DNA of 30,471 bases. Source: Aalborgiella sp031424795 (GTDB lineage Bacteria > Pseudomonadota > Gammaproteobacteria > Burkholderiales > Burkholderiaceae_C). Under the pieces are notes generated by a model. It was not told where the DNA came from. It was given only the letters and a program-made list of their open reading frames with translations, and searched no databases. The position numbers and the translations under genes are program-made. This document shows positions 1 to 6,155 of this stretch, piece after piece (position 1 is the stretch's first letter; the number at the start of each line of letters is the position of its first letter). The stretch is from assembly GCA_031424795.1 (NCBI GenBank), contig JANPIC010000079.1:1-30471 (forward strand), read 5' to 3'.

Positions 1-31
1 GTGGCTGCCACAAGTTTCTATACTGTGCAGT

Positions 32-712
32 ATGACTGAACTTAACGCATCAAACGATCTGAAAAACCTGCAGAATTTACGCAAAAGCTACGAAAGTGCC
101 GAGCTGAGCGAAAGCGATTCGCTCGCCAACCCGCAAGACCAATTTGCCCTGTGGCTGAAACAAGCCATAGACGGCAAAGTGCCCGAGCCCAACGCGATGA
201 CCTTGGCCACCGTTGCCAGCAACCTGCGCCCCAGCACCCGCGTGGTGCTGATCAAGGGTTTTGACGAACGCGGCATCGTTTGGTATACCAATTTTGATAG
301 CAGAAAAGGCATAGAACTCGCCGGCAACCCATATGCAGCACTGCAATTTCACTGGGTTGAGCTAGAGCGCGTGGTGCGCATTGAAGGCATCGTCGAAAAA
401 GTATCAGACGAAGAAAGCGACGCCTATTACCAAAGCCGCCCCATGGATTCCCGCATAGGCGCTTGGGCATCGCCGCAGTCGCAAGTCATCGCCAACCGTG
501 GTGTTTTGGTCGCCAACGCTGCCAAATACGGCGCTCAGTTTTTACCCACCATGCTCAAAAACGGTCCGCCAAGACCACCCAATTGGGGCGGCTACCGCCT
601 GAAACCCGACAGCTGGCAGTTTTGGCAAGGGCGCAGAAGCCGGTTGCATGACCGGCTGCGGTATACGCTGGATGAGCAGGGTGGATGGCTCAGGGAACGG
701 TTGGCACCCTAA
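32..712 (+). CDS. pdxH: Pyridoxamine/pyridoxine 5'-phosphate oxidase
   Basis: A 226-residue cytosolic flavoenzyme that oxidises PNP or PMP to pyridoxal 5'-phosphate, the last step of de novo PLP synthesis and of salvage, using FMN and O2. Seen in the sequence: the FMN-binding stretch RPSTRVVLIKGFD followed by WYTNFDSRKG, the central SRIGAWASPQS motif, and the C-terminal PPNWGGYRL, FWQGR and SRLHDR motifs that bind substrate phosphate, ending in ERLAP as is usual for the family. Length fits the family (about 215-230). The ATG at 32 gives an N-terminus with the expected LRKSYE segment. It stands alone on this strand and is followed by a dispersed repeat rather than a clear terminator. Assignment is secure; no odd residues were noticed. 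Confidence 0.97.
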   Translation: MTELNASNDLKNLQNLRKSYESAELSESDSLANPQDQFALWLKQAIDGKVPEPNAMTLATVASNLRPSTRVVLIKGFDERGIVWYTNFDSRKGIELAGNPYAALQFHWVELERVVRIEGIVEKVSDEESDAYYQSRPMDSRIGAWASPQSQVIANRGVLVANAAKYGAQFLPTMLKNGPPRPPNWGGYRLKPDSWQFWQGRRSRLHDRLRYTLDEQGGWLRERLAP

Positions 713-723
713 GATTTATAGTG

Positions 724-781
724 TCAAATTGACACCTAGCCGGCGTATTTATTGCCTAATTAGCTATTATTTTTATAGTGA
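724..781 (+). repeat. Dispersed short repeat, copy A (intergenic)
   Basis: First of eight copies of a short repeat defined here by GCCGGCG, 18 nt, CTAT, 7 nt, ATAG. In this copy GCCGGCG is at 739-745 and the CTAT/ATAG arms at 764-767 and 775-778. It keeps the CCTAA block (755-759) that the coding copies have lost. Its left edge overlaps a perfect 7-bp inverted repeat, GTGTCAA-A-TTGACAC (721-735). It lies 12 nt after the pdxH stop. The CTAT/ATAG arms could form only a 4-bp hairpin, so terminator activity is not supported. Confidence 0.85.
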
Positions 782-901
782 CTTTAACCTACCGATTGAT
801 AGTTTAATATAATTATTCATAGGAGCTTTGAATGTCCAGGCTGATAAGCAAGCGCCAGATTTTTCCGCAGGTTTTGCGGTATACATTAAATCAGACGGCA
901 T

Positions 902-1144
902 ATGGAACAAAGCGAATACGACCAACTTAGTAGGCTTTCCGATCGAGAGCTCTATGACTTCGTTACGGAGATGGACTCCTCTCAGCGGAAGTGGGTTGCG
1001 CTCCACTTGCTAGAAGAACGAAGAAACGTACTGCTTACTGCTGCGGCCAAGTCTTAGGCGCTTGCCGCGTGGATCGCGGCTATCATTGCCGGCATCTCCG
1101 CCGCTGTTGCGCTCGGGGCTTGTTTCCGTGGCATTGCCCCTTAA
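902..1144 (+). pseudogene. Small membrane protein gene interrupted by an in-frame TAG
   Basis: Reading from ATG 902 gives 51 residues (MEQSEYDQLSRLSDRELYD..., ending LLTAAAKS) and then TAG at 1055-1057. The same frame continues without a further stop for 28 codons to TAA at 1142-1144, encoding a hydrophobic helix (ALAAWIAAIIAGISAAVAL). Together they look like one protein of about 80 residues with an acidic/helical cytosolic N-terminus and a C-terminal membrane anchor. An in-frame TAA at 887 and no other ATG fix the start. There is no strong Shine-Dalgarno directly upstream. I do not recognise a function. Either the gene is a nonsense pseudogene or the truncated soluble 51-residue form is used; a sequencing error at 1055 would also explain it. 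Confidence 0.55.
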
Positions 1145-1260
1145 CCCTTCGCCCCATCTGACATTCGCCAAGTGAAAGCTGACGTTGTTTGAGCGCAGCG
1201 AGTTCAGGCAGCTTTCGACTGGTGGTGCGGTGCCGGGGGCATAGTGACCTTATGAAAACT
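1145..1260. other. Gene-free spacer with an 8-bp inverted repeat
   Basis: No convincing ORF. It contains inverted arms GAAAGCTG (1174-1181) and CAGCTTTC (1209-1216) separated by 27 nt. By eye it is more G+C-rich than the flanking A+T-rich spacers, so it may be the eroded end of a mobile element or of a lost gene, but I cannot identify one. Confidence 0.3.
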
Positions 1261-1284
1261 GAAAAGAACTAAAAAACTCTTTTC
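1261..1284. promoter_or_regulatory. Inverted repeat upstream of the mazEF-like operon (possible operator)
   Basis: Perfect 7-bp arms GAAAAGA (1261-1267) and TCTTTTC (1278-1284) around a 10-nt A-rich centre, 42 nt before the antitoxin ATG. MazE-type antitoxins with AbrB-like folds usually bind palindromes in their own promoter, so this is a candidate autoregulatory site. Promoter hexamers around it are not clear. Confidence 0.35.
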
Positions 1285-1325
1285 GTGCTAACATTGTGCT
1301 TATTCTCTTTTAAAGTACACAAATC

Positions 1326-1574
1326 ATGCAAGTCGCCATTCGCACCATGGGCAACTCCAAAGGGGTGTTGATTCCCAAACCTATTCTTGAGCAAACAGGG
1401 CTGCTGGACGCGGCGGATTTGCAGGTGGTGAATGGGGTGATTGAGATTCGACCGCTGAAACGCGGGCTGCGTGAGGGCTGGGCGGCTGACAGCGCTCGGG
1501 TAGCTGAGCAGGAAAATGAGGCGCTGGTTTGGCCTGAATTTGCGAACGCTGACGACGCTTCACTGCAATGGTGA
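1326..1574 (+). CDS. MazE/AbrB-type antitoxin
   Basis: An 82-residue antitoxin of the MazE (ChpAI/PemI-like) type that neutralises the toxin encoded immediately downstream and probably represses the operon. Residues 1 to about 45 have the swapped-hairpin AbrB fold signature: AIRTMGNSKGVLIPKPIL followed by short strands in VVNGVIEIRPL. The acidic, aromatic C-terminal tail (about 48-82: EGWAADSAR, NEALVWPEF, DDASLQW) is the expected disordered part that wraps the toxin. The stop at 1572-1574 overlaps the toxin start at 1568, the usual translational coupling of antitoxin before toxin. The type call is strong; the specific MazE name is by family resemblance. Confidence 0.92.
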   Translation: MQVAIRTMGNSKGVLIPKPILEQTGLLDAADLQVVNGVIEIRPLKRGLREGWAADSARVAEQENEALVWPEFANADDASLQW

Positions 1575-1921
1575 GCCAAGCGAATCTGTCTGCCAACTTG
1601 GCAACGGGCGAAGTTTGGCTGGTACAGCTAGATCCGACGGTAGGAAGTGAGATTCAAAAAACACGGCCTTGCGTGCTGATTTCACCGCCAGAAATGCTGA
1701 ACCACTTGCGCACCGTGATTGTTGCACCTATGACGACGGGTTCGCACCCAGCGGCTTTTCGGATTCCGCTGACGTTTAAGGGCAAAACGGGTTTGATCGT
1801 TTTAGACCAAATCCGCACCATCGACAAAACTCGTTTGGTACGGCGAGAAGGAGTGGTTCAGGCCGCGACCTTGAAACGCACGTTGCTGACGCTACAAACC
1901 ATGTTTGCGCCTTTAAACTGA
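1568..1921 (+). CDS. MazF/PemK-type endoribonuclease toxin
   Basis: A 117-residue toxin of the PemK/MazF family, expected to cleave mRNA at a short sequence and stop translation when the antitoxin is lost. Visible family motifs: GEVWLVQLDPTVGSEIQKTRPCVLIS (strand 1, with the catalytic-loop Arg in KTRPC), TVIVAPMTT (conserved Thr/Ser strand), FRIPLTFKGKTG and LDQIRTIDKTRLV. A leader of about 13 residues precedes the usual GEVW start, so initiation at the coupled ATG 1568 is reasonable. The reading frame and key residues are intact, so it is probably active. A dispersed repeat (copy B) follows about 30 nt after the stop. Confidence 0.93.
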   Translation: MVSQANLSANLATGEVWLVQLDPTVGSEIQKTRPCVLISPPEMLNHLRTVIVAPMTTGSHPAAFRIPLTFKGKTGLIVLDQIRTIDKTRLVRREGVVQAATLKRTLLTLQTMFAPLN

Positions 1922-1950
1922 AAAACGCCTCTAAATACATACTAAACATA

Positions 1951-2001
1951 CACCCAGCCGGCATATTTACAGCCTAAGCAGCTATTAAATATATAGCGAT
2001 A
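1951..2001 (+). repeat. Dispersed short repeat, copy B (intergenic)
   Basis: Same architecture as copy A: GCCGGCA at 1957-1963, 18 nt, CTAT (1982-1985), 7 nt, ATAG (1993-1996). The hairpin arm extends to GCTAT/ATAGC. CCTAA is retained (1973-1977). It sits between the convergent mazF-like toxin (stop 1921) and the esterase (stop 2011) and occupies most of that 89-nt spacer. Confidence 0.85.
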
Positions 2002-2010
2002 TTCAAAATA

Positions 2011-2895
2011 TCACTTCAACACTGCCAACGCCGCCTTCGCCATATTCCGACCTGTGGCGGCTGTGGGGTGCAGATTATCCCAATAGGTATAGGTATCTGG
2101 CGTGGCGCAGGCTACTAGGTTGACGACGCAGGGGTCTGTGGTGTTGGTGAAGCCGGCGGTGATGGCGACGGCGGATTTGAAGTCTGCCAAGCGGACGTCT
2201 GCACCTGAATGTGAGGCGCGGAAGCTGGCTAGCTCGTTGTTCAGCGTGCCGTTGAACCCATTGGCCAAGGCGGTTGCGGTAGCTGGCGACGGCAGGCCTT
2301 GGCCGCGTGGCGTAGCGCCAACGTCGGGCACATTGGTGACTAGAAACTTGCGTGCACCAGCTTTGTAGAGCTTGTCCATGATTTTGGCAATGTCTGTGGG
2401 CGCTGTGGTGGTGATTTCGCTGTGCGACAGGCCATTGTTGATGACGGCAAAGATATTGTTGCCTACCGTGGCAGCGTCGATCACATACAAAGCGCTGGCG
2501 TCGGCACGGTTGAGGACGGCCGTCAAATACAGGTTGGTTTGGTAGCACATGTCAAACGGGTTGGGGCTGGTACCGCTGATTTCGCAGGTGCGTGCGCCGC
2601 CTACGGCATAGTTGGTGCCACCGTTGACGAAGGGGTTGACGGAGTTGCCCAAATCAGCCGCGACCACGTCTATCCATAGCAAGCCATTGGATGCACGGCC
2701 TGGGTAATAAGGCGCACCGGGGAAGAGACCGGGCACGACGGTAGCGGCGTTGCCGTTGTCAGACAAACTGGCACCGAAAACGACGATTTGACTATAAGTG
2801 TCGCCGCTTTTACTGCCACTGCAGCCAGCTAGTACCAGTGCAGAAATAAGCGCAACTGAGAGCTGGAGGCTGATTTTTTTGAAACTAATTTTCAT
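2011..2895 (-). CDS. SGNH/GDSL-family esterase, lipoprotein
   Basis: A 294-residue predicted serine esterase or lipase. The N-terminus is a lipoprotein signal (basic MKISFKK, hydrophobic run, lipobox LAGC), so Cys25 should be lipidated and the enzyme anchored facing the periplasm or outer surface. GDSL/SGNH blocks are visible: block I VFGASLSDNGN with nucleophile Ser43 (Ala replaces the usual Asp of GDSL), block III GGTNYAVGGART, a later VTNVPDVGATPRG segment, and block V WDNLHPT with Asp273 and His276. The substrate cannot be told from sequence. It is monocistronic: repeat B lies after its stop, and a hairpin directly abuts its start codon (2896-2929), which may affect translation. The family call is firm. 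Confidence 0.93.
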   Translation of the reverse strand: MKISFKKISLQLSVALISALVLAGCSGSKSGDTYSQIVVFGASLSDNGNAATVVPGLFPGAPYYPGRASNGLLWIDVVAADLGNSVNPFVNGGTNYAVGGARTCEISGTSPNPFDMCYQTNLYLTAVLNRADASALYVIDAATVGNNIFAVINNGLSHSEITTTAPTDIAKIMDKLYKAGARKFLVTNVPDVGATPRGQGLPSPATATALANGFNGTLNNELASFRASHSGADVRLADFKSAVAITAGFTNTTDPCVVNLVACATPDTYTYWDNLHPTAATGRNMAKAALAVLK

Positions 2896-2929
2896 ACTGC
2901 GCCTAAGAAGTAAAACTCGTAGGCACAGT
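2896..2929 (-). promoter_or_regulatory. Stem-loop abutting the esterase start codon
   Basis: On the minus strand the arms ACTGTGCCTA (2929-2920) and TAGGCGCAGT (2905-2896) pair over 10 bp, with one G-U pair, around a 14-nt loop, ending at the base just before the ATG at 2895-2893. The only Shine-Dalgarno-like bases (TAGG) fall in the 3' arm, so a folded transcript would hide the ribosome site. It could instead be a DNA operator. Confidence 0.45.
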
Positions 2930-2986
2930 CTATATTCAAAGCAAGCTGATAAGCGGATTATTATGTTTGCTTACCAATTTGCAGAT

Positions 2987-3712
2987 TTACTTACCGCGAT
3001 GCTCCAGCGGCGTTTCTAGGCGCTTGGCGGCGATGGTGAGAATGCCGGTCATGATCAGATACAGCAGCGAAATGGCTAGATACGGCTCCCAATAGCGGGA
3101 ATACGCACCCGCAACGGTGCGGGCTGCCATGGCCAGCTCGGCCAAACCAATCGCTGATACAAGAGACGAATCTTTCAACAGCGTGATGGACTCGTTCACC
3201 AGCGGCGGCACCATGCGGCGCAGGGCTTGCGGCAGCACGATGTAGCGCATGGTGTCGCGCTCATTCAGCCCCAAACTTTGTGCGGCCTGGGTTTGCCCGC
3301 GCGCGATGGACAAAATGCCAGCGCGGACGATTTCTGCAATGTAAGCGGCGGCATTCAACGTCAAGGCCACAATGCCGGAAAAAAACGCGCCGTGCAGTTG
3401 CCGGAACTCGCCAGCGGCCTCACCCGTCAAGAGCAAGCCGTGCTCGGGGTGAATCAAGGTGGGCATCAGCGCGAAATGCACCAACAAGATTTGTACAAAC
3501 AGCGGCGTTCCGCGAAAAAACCAAACGTAGCCGGTGCACACCCAACGCAAAATGCGCCGCCAGCCTTTGCCTGGTTGTGCGTTGACCAAACCAATCAGCA
3601 AGCCAGCCAGCATGCCCAAAGTCAGGGCGATGACAGTGAGCTTGGCGGTCATCCACACGCCCTCTACGAAAAGGGACGTGTAGGGTGTCAAAATCTCCCA
3701 GCGTAAATCCAT
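2987..3712 (-). CDS. Amino-acid ABC transporter permease (HisM/GlnP family)
   Basis: A 241-residue inner-membrane permease of the polar amino-acid uptake family. It shows several hydrophobic segments, the family's YVWFFRGTPLFVQILLVHF region, and the cytoplasmic EAA loop that contacts the ATPase (AARGQTQAAQSLGL-type segment around ILSIARGQTQAAQSLGLNERD, then IVLPQALRRMVPPLVNE). Downstream motifs KDSSLVSAIGLAEL are typical. It follows the binding-protein gene after a 70-nt spacer and should be co-transcribed with it. No ATP-binding subunit or second permease lies beside it, so the ATPase must come from elsewhere in the genome. The exact amino acid is not predictable. Confidence 0.94.
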   Translation of the reverse strand: MDLRWEILTPYTSLFVEGVWMTAKLTVIALTLGMLAGLLIGLVNAQPGKGWRRILRWVCTGYVWFFRGTPLFVQILLVHFALMPTLIHPEHGLLLTGEAAGEFRQLHGAFFSGIVALTLNAAAYIAEIVRAGILSIARGQTQAAQSLGLNERDTMRYIVLPQALRRMVPPLVNESITLLKDSSLVSAIGLAELAMAARTVAGAYSRYWEPYLAISLLYLIMTGILTIAAKRLETPLEHRGK

Positions 3713-3767
3713 GCTTTTAAATCGCTACGTTTTAGATGGGAAGATTGGCTTGCGGACTTACTTTACT

Positions 3768-3790
3768 GGTTTACTTTGTGGTTTACTTTG
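3768..3790. repeat. 12-bp-period tandem duplication at the binding-protein stop codon
   Basis: GGTTTACTTTG occurs at 3768-3778 and again at 3780-3790, spanning the binding-protein stop codon, with a partial third unit (ACTTTACTGG) before it. It reads on the minus strand as repeated AAAGTAAACC, giving two spaced TAA codons in the same frame. Probably replication slippage. Confidence 0.6.
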
Positions 3791-4658
3791 CAGCGGCTGG
3801 TGCTGGTGCTGCAGCGGGTGCAGCAGTCAGGGTCGATTTCATACCGAAGTATTTGACGTGGATGGCGTCGTAGCTGCCGTCAGCTTGGATAGCGGCCAGC
3901 GCGTTGTTGACCTTTTTAGCCAACTCGGTGTTGCCCTTTTTCATGGCGATGCCGTATTGCTCAGGCACAAAAGACGCATCGCTCACGCTTTTGAACTTGG
4001 CCGCTGGGTTGTTTTGAATGTAGTGCTGCACCACGCCGTTGTCAGCCACCACCGCAGCGACGCCACCGGCCTCTAGCTCTTTTAAAGCCAAGGGTGTCGA
4101 TTCAAAACGCTTGATATTGGTGCTGGTTTTACCCAATAATTTTTGCACCACTTCATCGCCCGTTGTTCCCGTCTGCACGCCAACTTTGAGGGTTTTCAAA
4201 TCATCAAATTTGGCGACTTTAGAGTTGTCTTTCACAGCGATCAACTGGGTCGCGTTGAAGTAAGGTGCAGAGAAATCCATGGTTTGCTTGCGCTCGTCGG
4301 TGATGGTGACGGCAGAGACCACCATGTCGCGCTCGCCGGTGTCCAAAGTCTTGAAAATACCTTCCCACGGTGTGTTGACAAATTTCACTTCGATGCCCGC
4401 TTTAGCAGCAACGGCTTTGACCACATCGACGTCAAAACCTTCAATCGCGCCACCAGGAGCGACAGATTCAAACGGTGCGTAGGCGGCATCCGTACCAACG
4501 ACGTAAACTTTAGCCGGTGCGGGCGCAGCTGGGGCAGCTGCAGCCGGTGCGGCGGCTGGCGCAGCAGGTGCAGTTTCTTGCTTGCTGCAGGCAGACAACA
4601 TGGCTGCAGAAGCAACGGCCAGCAAAGCGAAGCGACGAGAAATTGAAATAGCGTTCAT
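3783..4658 (-). CDS. Amino-acid ABC transporter substrate-binding lipoprotein
   Basis: A 291-residue periplasmic binding protein (SBP_bac_3 / PBP type II). The lipobox LSAC puts the lipidated Cys at 24. An Ala/Pro-rich linker (about residues 29-50) separates the anchor from the folded domain starting KVYVVGTDAAYAPFE. Family features: IEGFDVDVVKAVA, the ligand-binding GERDMVVSAVTITDERK segment (Arg contacts the amino-acid carboxylate) and MDFSAPYF. A second Ala/Pro-rich tail ends the protein (TAAPAAAPAPAAAK), which is unusual and probably flexible. It is the first gene of a two-gene operon with the permease. The ligand is not predictable. A candidate promoter lies at 4684-4711 and AAGGAT serves as ribosome site. 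Confidence 0.94.
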   Translation of the reverse strand: MNAISISRRFALLAVASAAMLSACSKQETAPAAPAAAPAAAAPAAPAPAKVYVVGTDAAYAPFESVAPGGAIEGFDVDVVKAVAAKAGIEVKFVNTPWEGIFKTLDTGERDMVVSAVTITDERKQTMDFSAPYFNATQLIAVKDNSKVAKFDDLKTLKVGVQTGTTGDEVVQKLLGKTSTNIKRFESTPLALKELEAGGVAAVVADNGVVQHYIQNNPAAKFKSVSDASFVPEQYGIAMKKGNTELAKKVNNALAAIQADGSYDAIHVKYFGMKSTLTAAPAAAPAPAAAK

Positions 4659-4683
4659 GGAAATATCCTTAAATTTAAAAAAG

Positions 4684-4711
4684 TAGATAGCTAGAGACAG
4701 CTAATGACCAA
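4684..4711 (-). promoter_or_regulatory. Candidate sigma-70 promoter for the binding protein-permease operon
   Basis: On the minus strand TTGGTC (4711-4706) and TATCTA (4689-4684) are separated by 16 nt and lie about 25-50 nt before the start codon at 4658. Both hexamers deviate from consensus, so this is only a plausible placement. Confidence 0.35.
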
Positions 4712-4784
4712 TCTTCCAGTTTAAGCGAGATTTGCAGGATTCAGCGCCTTCGATTCTCTAAAACGTATTAGGGTAAGCATGGGG

Positions 4785-5342
4785 TTATAGCGTCTGGTGG
4801 GTATAAAGCTGGCTTTCTCCCGGCTGCAAACTGCCCATGCTGTACGGCCCAATTTGCACCCGAATCAAGCGCAGCGTGGGCAGCCCGACAGCGGCTGTCA
4901 TGCGGCGCACTTGGCGGTTGCGACCTTCGCAGATTTGGATTTCTAGCCATGATGTCGGTAAGTTAGCGCGGTAGCGTACGGGCGGGGTTCGTGGCCAAAT
5001 GGTGGGTTCGGGAATTGATTTGGCTTGCGCTGGCAGCGTCAAACCATCGTTCAGCGCCACGCCGGTTTGCAGTGCCACCAGTTGAGCCTCCGTAGCAATG
5101 CCATCTACCTGCACCCAGTAGGTTTTGAACTGCTGCTCAGTAGGCTCGGTAATGCGTGAATTCAAAACGCCATCGTCGGTGAGCAGCAGCAACCCTTCAG
5201 AATCCATGTCTAGCCGCCCCGCGACGCGCAAACTAGCGTCGTGGATAAAGTGCGCCAGTGTTTGGCGGTCTGGGCGCTCAGCGTCTGGGCGGAACTGGGT
5301 CAAAACGTTGAAAGGTTTGTTAAAAAGGACGATTTTAGGCAT
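4785..5342 (-). CDS. rluE: rRNA large-subunit pseudouridine synthase, RluE-like
   Basis: A 185-residue RsuA/RluB/E/F-family pseudouridine synthase. It begins directly with the catalytic domain (MPKIVLFNKPFNVLTQF) and lacks the N-terminal S4 RNA-binding domain, as RluE does; RluE modifies U2457 of 23S rRNA in E. coli. Catalytic Asp45 sits in AGRLDMDSEGLLLLTDDG. Later family motifs are KTYWVQVDG and the C-terminal LEIQICEGRNRQVRRMTAAVGLPTLRLIR. The start codon is preceded by a dispersed repeat (copy C) with no visible Shine-Dalgarno, so translation may be SD-independent. The family is certain; RluE rather than another short paralogue is likely from length and architecture. Confidence 0.9.
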   Translation of the reverse strand: MPKIVLFNKPFNVLTQFRPDAERPDRQTLAHFIHDASLRVAGRLDMDSEGLLLLTDDGVLNSRITEPTEQQFKTYWVQVDGIATEAQLVALQTGVALNDGLTLPAQAKSIPEPTIWPRTPPVRYRANLPTSWLEIQICEGRNRQVRRMTAAVGLPTLRLIRVQIGPYSMGSLQPGESQLYTHQTL

Positions 5343-5343
5343 A

Positions 5344-5401
5344 AAATTGGCATGTAGCCGGCGTATTTATTGCCTAAGCAGCTATAAAAATAATAGTGAA
5401 A
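5344..5401 (+). repeat. Dispersed short repeat, copy C (abuts a start codon)
   Basis: GCCGGCG at 5357-5363, 18 nt, CTAT (5382-5385), 7 nt, ATAG (5393-5396). The left part AAATTGGCAT matches copy F, showing that the homology extends beyond the core. CCTAA is retained at 5373-5377. It fills the spacer between the RluE-like start (5342, minus) and the msrA stop (5429), so it supplies the whole proximal 5' untranslated region of the RluE-like gene. Confidence 0.88.
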
Positions 5402-5428
5402 TTTAATCTAAATTCAGCTTATCTGATT

Positions 5429-5983
5429 TTAAGACTTCACGCGATCAGCAAAGGTTTGACGCAATTTCGCCACTTTGGGCCCTGCCACGGCGACGCAATA
5501 GCCTTGGTTGGGGTTTTTGGCGAAAAAGTCTTGGTGGTAGTCCTCGGCTTTTGAATAATTTTGCAAAGGCAAAATTTCCGTCACGATGGGGCGGCTGAAA
5601 ACTTTGTCTGCCGTCAATTGGGCGATGAAGGCTTTGGCCGTCTTTTCTTGCTCATGGCAGGCAAAGAATAAGCCGCAGCGGAATTGCGTCCCTACGACGT
5701 TGCCTTGCGCGTTCATCGATGTCGAGTCGTGCACGATAAAGAAAATCACCAAAATCTCGGTCAAACTGATATTTGCGGGGTCAAAAGTCAGCTGCACCAC
5801 CTCGTTGTGCCCCGTGTCGCCACTGCAAACATCTTGGTAAGTTGGGTTAAGCACATGGCCGTTGCTGTAGCCGCTGTCCACGCTATTCACACCGCGCACA
5901 CGGGCGTAAACGGCGTCTAGGCACCAGAAGCAGCCGCCGCCAAGGGTGATAGTTTCAAAATTCGGCTTGTTTGTGTTTTCCAT
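5429..5983 (-). CDS. msrA: Peptide-methionine (S)-S-oxide reductase, with altered active-site residues
   Basis: A 184-residue MsrA-family protein, normally reducing methionine-S-sulfoxide in proteins with thioredoxin as donor. The catalytic GGGCFWC motif (Cys18) and the Glu in GHNEVV (Glu61) are present, as is the C-terminal GYC...PK element that usually carries a resolving Cys. The usually invariant QGNDxGTQYRS segment reads QGNVVGTQFRC: Val96 replaces the conserved Asp, Phe101 the conserved Tyr, and Cys103 the Ser. Those Asp and Tyr residues help bind the sulfoxide oxygen in characterised MsrA (Asp129/Tyr134 in E. coli numbering, from memory). The protein may be weakly active or specialised. 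It is monocistronic, divergent from the tetR-like gene. Confidence 0.92.
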   Translation of the reverse strand: MENTNKPNFETITLGGGCFWCLDAVYARVRGVNSVDSGYSNGHVLNPTYQDVCSGDTGHNEVVQLTFDPANISLTEILVIFFIVHDSTSMNAQGNVVGTQFRCGLFFACHEQEKTAKAFIAQLTADKVFSRPIVTEILPLQNYSKAEDYHQDFFAKNPNQGYCVAVAGPKVAKLRQTFADRVKS

Positions 5984-6091
5984 GTGGCTACTTTACACAA
6001 ACTTTTCGGAATGCATATACCCAGTTTATATGGAGGGTGAAGAATAGCCGAGTCATTAGCTCTACCGTACAGATATCGCGTAAACTACGCT

Positions 6092-6109
6092 ACTAACCAA
6101 TCAGTCAGT
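6092..6109. promoter_or_regulatory. Candidate TetR-type operator
   Basis: An imperfect palindrome with arms ACTnAC and GTnAGT around a 6-nt centre (6 of 9 paired positions match), 46 nt upstream of the tetR-like start. Its size and position fit an autoregulatory site of the TetR repressor that heads the efflux operon. ACTGACTGA-type half-sites are common for such regulators. Confidence 0.45.
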
Positions 6110-6155
6110 AAATTAATTTAGCGTCACGACAAATCCTTAAAGTCTCAAAATTCAC

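Noticed and set aside
832..930. A 32-codon ORF with a good AGGAG ribosome site just upstream of the interrupted membrane-protein gene.
   Set aside because: Short, basic, composition like random sequence, and it runs across the start of the next frame. A leader-peptide role is possible but nothing beyond the ribosome site supports it.
1145..1260. Possible insertion-sequence remnant with 8-bp inverted arms.
   Set aside because: No transposase fragment, no target duplication and no second copy in the window, so it is listed only as an unexplained spacer.
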